Assembly: GCA_964555735.1 (NCBI GenBank)
Contig: CAZKTS010000105.1
Span: 1 to 19,824, forward strand
Length of the DNA: 19,824 nucleotides
Direction of reading: 5' to 3'
From: CAZKTS01 sp964555735
GTDB taxonomy: Bacteria > Actinomycetota > Acidimicrobiia > IMCC26256 > PALSA-555
The notes under the pieces were generated by a model. It did not search any database and was not told where the DNA came from. It saw nothing but the letters and a program-made list of their open reading frames with translations. Of this stretch, positions 14,802 through 19,824 are shown in pieces (the first letter of the stretch is position 1; each line of letters begins with the position of its first letter). A program made the translations under genes and the position numbers.

Positions 14802-14864
14802 GGGAGAACCCCGGTCAAGGTCTTGTTTGGTCGATCGATGCGCCTCTGGCGCTATCGATCGACC
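14802..14864. repeat. Palindromic intergenic repeat, left copy
   Basis: GGTCGATCGAT (14829-14839) and ATCGATCGACC (14854-14864) form an 11-bp perfect stem. It is capped by GCGCC-TCT-GGCGC, with one bulged T at 14853. The left flank GGGAG (14802-14806) and CCCCGGTCAAG (14809-14819) recurs inverted beside the right copy. The element begins right after the truA stop and could also act as its terminator. The stop codon of the convergent hydrolase gene lies inside the stem. Confidence 0.85.
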
Positions 14865-15775
14865 ACACAGGAGTCCAGGAAGGCCGTGACGGCCGGGGTG
14901 ACGACGGTGTCGCCGTCGGCCCCGATCAGGCGGTTCACGTCGGCGTGGGTGAGCCCGGTCGCCTCGAGCACGTCGACCGTCGCCCCGGCGCCCTGCACCG
15001 CGTCGGCGAACGCCCGCGCCGCGGCGACTCGGCGGGGCAGGCCCCGCGTGATGACCAGGAAGTCGGGCGGGTCCTCGCGGTCGGCCACATGGTTGATCGG
15101 TGACGCGCCCGGATACGCGCTCGGGTCCGTCCCGAAGGCGTTCTGGACGAGCTGCAGCACGCGGCCGCCCTGGGCCGCGCGCTCGACCAGGTCGTAGCCC
15201 TCGGTGTCGTCGGAGACGACGCACCGCACCGCGTCGATGTCGCCGCCCGCGTCCTCGACGTACGTGGGGTCGAGGCCGACCAGCGACACGAGATGGCCGC
15301 CGGCGGAGTGGCCCAGCAGCGCGAGCTGCTCGCCGTCACCACCGAAGCCGGCGATGTGCTCCTCGACCCACGCGATCGCGGCGCCGACGTCCTGCGCGTG
15401 CGCCGGGTGGATCGGGTGGTCGGGATCGTCGCGCTCCGAGAGCCGGTAGTTGACCGAGACGAGGACCTCGCCGCGCCCGTTGAAGAGCCTTGCCTTGTCG
15501 GCGATGGCGTGGCGCTTGTCGCCGATGGCCCAGCCGCCGCCGTGCACCCACACCACCACCGGCGCCGGCGTGCAGCCCTTCGTCGGCCGGAAGCCGTACA
15601 CGTCGAGCGTCTGGAGCGGGGCAGCGTCGTCGGTGTACGGGACGTCCTTCGCCACCTTGGGCGCGCCGTCCGCGCACGGCTCGTCGGCCGCGGCGCCGGC
15701 GCGGCCAGCGCCCGCCGCGTACACGACCGTCCCCGCGATGAGGGCCGTCACCAGGATCCGCGTCGTCGTCCGCAT
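14852..15775 (-). CDS. Exported alpha/beta-hydrolase (esterase/lipase-like)
   Basis: This 307-aa protein has a signal peptide (M1-RTTTR, hydrophobic 7-21, Ala-rich cleavage region about 26-30). It also has an alpha/beta-hydrolase fold with the oxyanion motif H78-G-G-G-W82, the nucleophile elbow G155-H-S157-A-G-G and a C-terminal GLTHADVN histidine. These features suggest the BD-FAE/carboxylesterase group, with substrate unknown. The ATG at 15775 is preferred because it begins the signal peptide. An in-frame start at 15889 would lie inside a palindromic repeat. There is no obvious Shine-Dalgarno. Its last residues (VVDR-stop) are encoded by the left repeat. It converges on truA and is separated from the phosphodiesterase gene by 151 bp. 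Confidence 0.87.
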   Translation of the reverse strand: MRTTTRILVTALIAGTVVYAAGAGRAGAAADEPCADGAPKVAKDVPYTDDAAPLQTLDVYGFRPTKGCTPAPVVVWVHGGGWAIGDKRHAIADKARLFNGRGEVLVSVNYRLSERDDPDHPIHPAHAQDVGAAIAWVEEHIAGFGGDGEQLALLGHSAGGHLVSLVGLDPTYVEDAGGDIDAVRCVVSDDTEGYDLVERAAQGGRVLQLVQNAFGTDPSAYPGASPINHVADREDPPDFLVITRGLPRRVAAARAFADAVQGAGATVDVLEATGLTHADVNRLIGADGDTVVTPAVTAFLDSCVVDR

Positions 15776-15851
15776 GAACCGAGTGTCGTACACGCGTGTG
15801 AGGGAAGTGTCAGACGCGGATGTGGCGTGCTTCAGGGCCGGTGCTGCGTTT

Positions 15852-15913
15852 GGTCGATCGATGCGCCTCTGGCGCCATCGATCGACCAAAAAAGGGTCTT
15901 GACCGGGGCTCCC
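15852..15913. repeat. Palindromic intergenic repeat, right copy (inverted flanks)
   Basis: GGTCGATCGAT (15852-15862) and ATCGATCGACC (15877-15887) enclose GCGCC-TCT-GGCGC plus one bulged C at 15876. This differs from the left copy at a single base over 36 nt. The right flank CTTGACCGGGG (15898-15908) and CTCCC (15909-15913) is the exact inverse complement of the left copy's flank. The element starts 14 bp beyond the phosphodiesterase stop, in that gene's transcription direction. That strand also has a run of six T at the AAAAAA of 15888-15893. Confidence 0.85.
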
Positions 15914-15926
15914 AGGGTGGGGGGGG

Positions 15927-17453
15927 TCAGCCGGGCGGGTCGCCCAGGTAGAGGAAGCCGTAGCCCTCGTCGCGGAAGACGAGGCCCGCCTCCCGGAGGT
16001 CGACGTCCCAGTCGCCGGTGACGGCGGGGTCGTTCTCCTCCATGCCGTGGTCGGCCATCAGCACGAAGGCGGTGTCGTCGAAGACGCCGGCCCGCTCGAC
16101 CGCGGCCATGATCTCGCCGAGCCGGCCGTCGCTGTCGCGGATCGACGCGGCGGCGATCTCGGAGTACGGGCCGCCCTCGTGCATCGCCGCGTCCGTGAGC
16201 GTGAAGTTGCAGAACATGAAGCGCGGGTGCGGGTACGACTGGTCGCGGTAGTGGCCGTCCCAGATGCCGACGGCCTGCTCGGTGCCCATGTGGTCGATGA
16301 TCGACGACCACCGGTAGTCCTTCGACGGCCGCACGAAGCGTTCCGTCGTGTGCGGCATGCCCTCGGAGTCGGTCGGGATCGGGGGGACGTCGCCGCCGCG
16401 GAAGAAGTGGAAGGTCGAGTAGTCGGCGCCGATGTCGCACGGCTCGTCGACGGCGGCGGTGAACGCCCCGGGCTCGGCCCGGTGGATGGCGTCGTGGATC
16501 GACTCGACGCCGGCGAAGCAGTGGTCCATCGCGGTGGGCCAGGTGGCGTTCGAGTTGGTGATGATCTGCTCCCCGACGCGCCGGTCGAACCACGCGTTGT
16601 GGAGGATGCCGTGGTGGCCCGGCAGGCGCCCGGTGATGATCGACGTGTGGTTGGCGAGCGTGACCGTGGGGAGCCCGGCCATCGCGCCGTGCCCGTAGGC
16701 GGTGCCCATCTCGATGAGGCGGGCGACGTTGGGCGCCTCGCCCCGCGCCGCCATGTCGTAGAGCACGTTCGGGTTGGTGCCGTCGAACAGGACGGCGACG
16801 ACGTGACGCGGCGTGCCACCCGCGAGGTCGAGCGCGTCCTCGCGCACTCGGCCGTCCTGACCGGCGAGGTGGTGGCCGTCGGCACCAGGGTCGATCCCGA
16901 GGAGGGCGAGGATCGTCGGCGCGATGTCGACGAGGCGGGCGCTGCGCGGCACGAGGCCGTCGGCGCGCACCCCGCGCCCGGCGAGCACGAACGGTGCTCG
17001 CGCCTGCACGACACCCAGCGAGCCGTGCTCGCCCCGATGGCCGCCCTGGTCCTCCCAGTTGTGGTCGGCCGAGTGCAGGACGCACAGGTCCGGCGCGGCC
17101 GGGTGGTCGAAGAGCTGCGCGACCTGGGCGTAGGCATCGGGGTAGGCGTTGTCGCCTCGCCGCGGGTTCGGGGCGGCCTGCTCCTCGGCGAGCGGCGTGA
17201 ACCGGTGCGTCGACTGGTCGGCGATCGGGTTCGCGCCCTCCACGTCGAGCACCTCGAAGGCCGACCCGTCGCCGTCGACCCGGCGGAATCGCACCGATCC
17301 CTCGTGCGAGACCGCCTCGTAGGCGTCGTCGCGTGCGAGCAGCACCATGTCGACGATGGGGTCGAGGGTCGCGTCGGTGAGGATCTCCAGCGCCCGCTCG
17401 GCATCGCCCCGCCGCTCGTCGCCCAGCCACGTCGGACCCGCCACGGTGGTCAT
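15927..17453 (-). CDS. Alkaline-phosphatase-superfamily phosphodiesterase/nucleotide pyrophosphatase, permuted motif order
   Basis: This 508-aa protein contains the metal- and substrate-binding set of the type I phosphodiesterase/NPP group. It includes D224 (AVLFDGTNPN), the nucleophile-type T265 (LPTVTLANHTSIITG), D421-x3-H425 (LTDAAMH) and D468-H469 (MADHGM). The remaining histidine, normally near the C-terminus of the fold, is found near the N-terminus: H143 in GGHRGEHGSLG, followed by APFVLAGRG and VDIAPTILALLGI. So one complete motif set is present, but in circularly permuted order. The substrate is unknown. No signal peptide is evident. The ATG at 17453 starts nine bases after the M23 gene stop, so the two form an operon. 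No strong Shine-Dalgarno is seen. Confidence 0.87.
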   Translation of the reverse strand: MTTVAGPTWLGDERRGDAERALEILTDATLDPIVDMVLLARDDAYEAVSHEGSVRFRRVDGDGSAFEVLDVEGANPIADQSTHRFTPLAEEQAAPNPRRGDNAYPDAYAQVAQLFDHPAAPDLCVLHSADHNWEDQGGHRGEHGSLGVVQARAPFVLAGRGVRADGLVPRSARLVDIAPTILALLGIDPGADGHHLAGQDGRVREDALDLAGGTPRHVVAVLFDGTNPNVLYDMAARGEAPNVARLIEMGTAYGHGAMAGLPTVTLANHTSIITGRLPGHHGILHNAWFDRRVGEQIITNSNATWPTAMDHCFAGVESIHDAIHRAEPGAFTAAVDEPCDIGADYSTFHFFRGGDVPPIPTDSEGMPHTTERFVRPSKDYRWSSIIDHMGTEQAVGIWDGHYRDQSYPHPRFMFCNFTLTDAAMHEGGPYSEIAAASIRDSDGRLGEIMAAVERAGVFDDTAFVLMADHGMEENDPAVTGDWDVDLREAGLVFRDEGYGFLYLGDPPG

Positions 17454-17462
17454 GGGGCCAGC

Positions 17463-18668
17463 CTACGGCGACGCGAACGCGACGACGTCACGTCCCTGCG
17501 GCAGCTGGTCGCGTCGGCGGCCGGCGTCGGCGGTGTCGACCGGCACCGGATCGGTCTCGGGGTTCGACCGCATGAGCTCCTCGAGCGGCGGCGTGCGCCC
17601 CGTGAGCGTGAACCGGTCGAACACGTACGGGAGCCCGTTGGAACGCAGCGCGGACGGCCGGTCCATGACGTGGAAGTGGAGGTGCGGGCCGGTGGAGCTG
17701 CCGCTGTTCCCCGTGCGGCCGATGACGTCACCGGCGCGCACGGTGTCGCCGGGCTGCACCCGCACGGAACCGGGTGCGAGGTGCGCGTAGAACGCGTACA
17801 CGCCGTCGTCGACCTTCAGGATGACGTAGTTGCCGTCGGCCTCCGCGATGGTCACGGGCTCGGGCGCGTTCGGCACCTGGTCGGCGAACCCGTCGACGGC
17901 TTGCACCACGGTGGCGTCCGCCACCGCGAGCACCGGCTGGTCGTAGGTTGGCCAGCTCTCGTTGCGACCCTGGTCGCCGGTGGCGAGCAGCTCGTCCTCG
18001 CTCAGGCGGTTGAAGTCGATCGCGAACCGCTGCGACAGCCACAGCTCGCCGTCGATGGGCTGGACCGACCGCCGGTGCGGGCCGTCGCAGCAGCCGCCGA
18101 CCGCGAGCCAACCCTCTCCCTCGAGCGGTGGCGCCAGGACGAGCGGTGGCGAGCGGTCGACCCCGGCGCGCGCGCCGACGTCGGTGATCTCGGGCGGCAC
18201 GGGGAGGCCCGGCGGCACCGAGACGGTGAGCTCGTGCGCGACGCGGGCGGGCAGGTCCGACGGCCGGTCGAAGGGGAGGTCGAGCCACACCACGCCGACC
18301 GACGACGGCGCGAGCTCGGTCTGGCGCTCGGTGGGCGTCGAGAGCAGCGACATCGAGGCGGTGAGCTCCTCGCCGGAGAGCTCGGCGAGCGCGTCGCCGC
18401 CCGGGACGTCCCGCACCGTCAACCCGGTGACGGTGACGGGGATCGGGAAGCCGTTGGTGAGCTCGAGCTCGTAGACGAGGTGGACCCGGTCGTCGGTGCC
18501 GGTGAACCAGCGGGGCGGGCTCATGACCCGCATGACCACGGGGGTGAACTGCTCGTCGGCGGGCCCCTCGTCGGCGGCCGCCGGGGCGCCCGCGAGCGCC
18601 GCCAGCACCAGGCCGAGCGCCAGGAGCGTGGCGTGGCGGCCGTGGCCCCCGCCCGATCGAGCCGTCAT
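17463..18668 (-). CDS. Exported M23-family (LytM-like) protein, possibly altered zinc site
   Basis: This 401-aa protein has a signal peptide (hydrophobic about 13-27, AGAPAAADE cleavage region) and a beta-rich N-terminal region. The M23 domain lies at about 205-350. Family signatures are AFYAHLAPGSVRVQPGDTVR (with H296), GDVIGRTGNSGSSTGPHLHF and the H329-L-H331 metal/catalytic pair. D218 is in the position of the second zinc ligand. The first ligand (His four residues earlier in LytM-type HxxxD) is R214 here (SQRFAIDF). Activity against peptidoglycan cross-bridges is thus uncertain, and it may be a regulatory or binding LytM homologue. GAGGG lies just before the ATG. It is divergent from rplM and leads the phosphodiesterase operon. 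Confidence 0.88.
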   Translation of the reverse strand: MTARSGGGHGRHATLLALGLVLAALAGAPAAADEGPADEQFTPVVMRVMSPPRWFTGTDDRVHLVYELELTNGFPIPVTVTGLTVRDVPGGDALAELSGEELTASMSLLSTPTERQTELAPSSVGVVWLDLPFDRPSDLPARVAHELTVSVPPGLPVPPEITDVGARAGVDRSPPLVLAPPLEGEGWLAVGGCCDGPHRRSVQPIDGELWLSQRFAIDFNRLSEDELLATGDQGRNESWPTYDQPVLAVADATVVQAVDGFADQVPNAPEPVTIAEADGNYVILKVDDGVYAFYAHLAPGSVRVQPGDTVRAGDVIGRTGNSGSSTGPHLHFHVMDRPSALRSNGLPYVFDRFTLTGRTPPLEELMRSNPETDPVPVDTADAGRRRDQLPQGRDVVAFASP

Positions 18669-18688
18669 GCCCTCGATTCTGGCCCCGA

Positions 18689-18718
18689 TTGCTCGCTCCG
18701 GGCGCCGATCGCTAGCAT
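18689..18718 (+). promoter_or_regulatory. Candidate promoter for rplM-rpsI
   Basis: TTGCTC (18689-18694) and TAGCAT (18713-18718) are separated by 18 bp. The -10 box fits the TAGNNT pattern. The pair lies in the 126-bp divergent gap between the M23 gene and rplM, about 76 bp before the rplM start. This is a visual call only. Confidence 0.45.
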
Positions 18719-18794
18719 TGTCCTTCGCGCCAGCGCCCCCCGGGCTGCCGTGCGCCCGTTCAGAACGCTCGTCCCGAAAGTCTTGGAGCCCCGC

Positions 18795-19241
18795 GTGCGG
18801 ACCTTCCAACCCAAGTCGTCCGACATCGTGCGCGCCTGGCACGTGGTCGACGCCGACAGCGTCGTCCTCGGTCGCCTCGCCACCGAGGTCGCGACGCTGC
18901 TGCGCGGCAAGCACAAGCCCACGTGGGCGCCCCACGTCGACACCGGCGACCACGTCGTCGTCGTCAACGCGGCGAAGCTCGACGTCAGCCTGCGCAAGGC
19001 GGAGCAGAAGCAGTACTACCGCCACTCCGGCTACCCGGGCGGCATCCGCTCCGAGTCGCTCGAGCACCTGCTCGCCCGCAACCCGGAGCAGGTCATCCGC
19101 AAGGCCGTCAAGGGGATGCTCCCGAAGGGCCCGCTCGGTCGCCAGATGATCAAGAAGCTGCGCGTCTACGCCGGCCCCACGCACCCCCACACCGCCCAGC
19201 AGCCCACGCCGCGCCCGCTCGCGTCGGCGCGGCGCGGCTGA
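18795..19241 (+). CDS. rplM: 50S ribosomal protein L13
   Basis: GTG at 18795 gives MRTFQPKSSDIVRAWHVVDA and a 148-aa product, with GGAG six bases upstream. Core motifs are VVLGRLATEVATLLRGKHKP, HVDTGDHVVVVNAAKLDV, YYRHSGYPGGIRSESLEHLL and GMLPKGPLGRQMIKKLRVYA. This is an early-assembling 23S rRNA-binding protein. It is followed 16 bp later by rpsI, the universal L13-S9 pair. In-frame sequence upstream of the GTG is antisense to the M23 and phosphodiesterase genes and is not coding. Confidence 0.96.
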   Translation: MRTFQPKSSDIVRAWHVVDADSVVLGRLATEVATLLRGKHKPTWAPHVDTGDHVVVVNAAKLDVSLRKAEQKQYYRHSGYPGGIRSESLEHLLARNPEQVIRKAVKGMLPKGPLGRQMIKKLRVYAGPTHPHTAQQPTPRPLASARRG

Positions 19242-19257
19242 GACCCAGGAGCTCACG

Positions 19258-19650
19258 TTGCCGAAGCCGCTCATCCAGACGACCGGACGCCGCAAGGAGT
19301 CCGTCGCCCGCGTCCGACTGCGGCCGGGCAGCGGCCAGGTCGTCATCAACGGCAAGCCGGTCGAGCAGTACTTCACCATCCTCACCCACCGTCAGAGTGC
19401 GACCGAGGCGCTGCGCCTCAGCCAGACCGCCGACGTCTACGACGTCGACGCGACGATCACCGGCGGCGGGGTGAGCGGGCAGGCGGGCGCCCTCCGACTC
19501 GGCATCGCGCGAGCCCTCGTGGGGCTCGACGACGAGCTGCGTCCGACGCTCAAGAAGGCCGGCCTGCTCGTGCGCGACGCGCGCGAGAAGGAGCGCCGCA
19601 AGTACGGGCTCAAGAAGGCCCGCAAGGCGCCCCAGTACTCGAAGCGCTAG
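19258..19650 (+). CDS. rpsI: 30S ribosomal protein S9
   Basis: TTG at 19258 starts a 130-aa protein (MPKPLIQTTGRRKESVARVR) and is supported by AGGAG at 19247-19251, six bases upstream. S9 motifs are GSGQVVINGKPVEQYF, GGGVSGQAGALRLGIARALV and the C-terminal RKYGLKKARKAPQYSKR. The terminal Lys-Arg tail contacts P-site tRNA. It is co-transcribed with rplM and followed by glmM. Confidence 0.96.
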   Translation: MPKPLIQTTGRRKESVARVRLRPGSGQVVINGKPVEQYFTILTHRQSATEALRLSQTADVYDVDATITGGGVSGQAGALRLGIARALVGLDDELRPTLKKAGLLVRDAREKERRKYGLKKARKAPQYSKR

Positions 19651-19674
19651 TCGCCCCCGGGCGGCGCCCTCCCT

Positions 19675-19824
19675 GTGACGCTGCAGTTCGGCACCGACGG
19701 CATCCGCGGTGTAGCCAACCGCGACCTGAGCCCCGAGCTCGTGACCGCGCTCGGCCGCGCCGCGGCGCGGGTGCTCGGTGCCGACGTCCCGTTCGTCATC
19801 GGGCGCGACACGCGCCGCTCGGGT
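19675..19824 (+). CDS. glmM: Phosphoglucosamine mutase, N-terminal part (3' end outside window)
   Basis: The first 50 codons from GTG 19675 read VTLQFGTDGIRGVANRDLSP and continue to FVIGRDTRRSG. FGTDGIRG is the GlmM signature, and the final TRRSG is the loop carrying the catalytic phosphoserine. GlmM converts glucosamine-6-phosphate to glucosamine-1-phosphate for UDP-GlcNAc and peptidoglycan synthesis. It begins 24 bp after rpsI, the rplM-rpsI-glmM arrangement common in actinobacteria. Start choice is based on the signature and spacing, and no strong Shine-Dalgarno is present. The catalytic core beyond residue 50 is outside the window. Confidence 0.93.
   Translation, partial: MTLQFGTDGIRGVANRDLSPELVTALGRAAARVLGADVPFVIGRDTRRSG

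Noticed and set aside
15776..15889. N-terminal extension of the hydrolase from an ATG at 15889
   Set aside because: It would begin inside the palindromic repeat and place a 38-residue polar leader before a good signal peptide.
14802..15913. A classical insertion sequence
   Set aside because: The enclosed gene is an esterase-like hydrolase, no transposase is encoded, and no target duplication is obvious.
16047..18794. Long plus-strand open frame running into rplM
   Set aside because: The sequence before GTG 18795 is antisense to the phosphodiesterase and M23 genes and has low-complexity composition. Only the L13 part is real.

Overview
The window is very GC-rich with short intergenic gaps. 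It carries the distal spc/alpha ribosomal-protein region in actinobacterial order: rpsE(partial)-rpmD-rplO-secY-adk-map, then infA-rpmJ-rpsM-rpsK-rpsD-rpoA-rplQ-truA, then rplM-rpsI-glmM(partial). The zinc-type adenylate kinase, the C+ forms of L36 and S4, the TAGNNT-like -10 boxes, frequent GTG/TTG starts and long antisense open frames all suggest a high-GC actinobacterium. A deep lineage such as Acidimicrobiia is plausible, but this is inferred from protein flavour and not from a search.

Two accessory blocks interrupt the housekeeping order. Block 1 (3655-10636, + strand) lies between map and infA, genes that are usually neighbours. It holds a 961-aa STAND-type ATPase/TPR/OmpR-BTAD regulator, a 139-aa LuxR-type HTH protein, and a 1210-aa secreted PKD-domain protein. 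The luxR and PKD genes overlap by ATGA. The 47-bp gap after the large regulator holds two abutting hairpins and an 11-bp-periodic direct repeat resembling SARP operators. The C-terminal third of the PKD protein carries an ordered set of residues reminiscent of edema-factor/CyaA/ExoY nucleotidyl cyclases. Tandem hairpins, a candidate promoter and a structured leader then separate this block from infA, which appears to start at CTG.

Block 2 (14802-18668, - strand) lies between truA and rplM. It encodes an M23-type exported protein and an alkaline-phosphatase-superfamily phosphodiesterase as a two-gene operon, then an exported alpha/beta-hydrolase. The phosphodiesterase motifs are in circularly permuted order. 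Two near-identical 36-nt palindromes with matching inverted flanks bracket the hydrolase gene, whose stop codon lies inside one of them.

The housekeeping genes supply ribosomal subunits, the Sec channel, adenylate kinase, N-terminal methionine removal, IF-1, the RNA polymerase alpha subunit, a tRNA pseudouridine synthase and cell-wall precursor synthesis (glmM). No tRNA, rRNA, CRISPR array, insertion sequence or integrase was seen. No gene-free stretch exceeds 300 bases.
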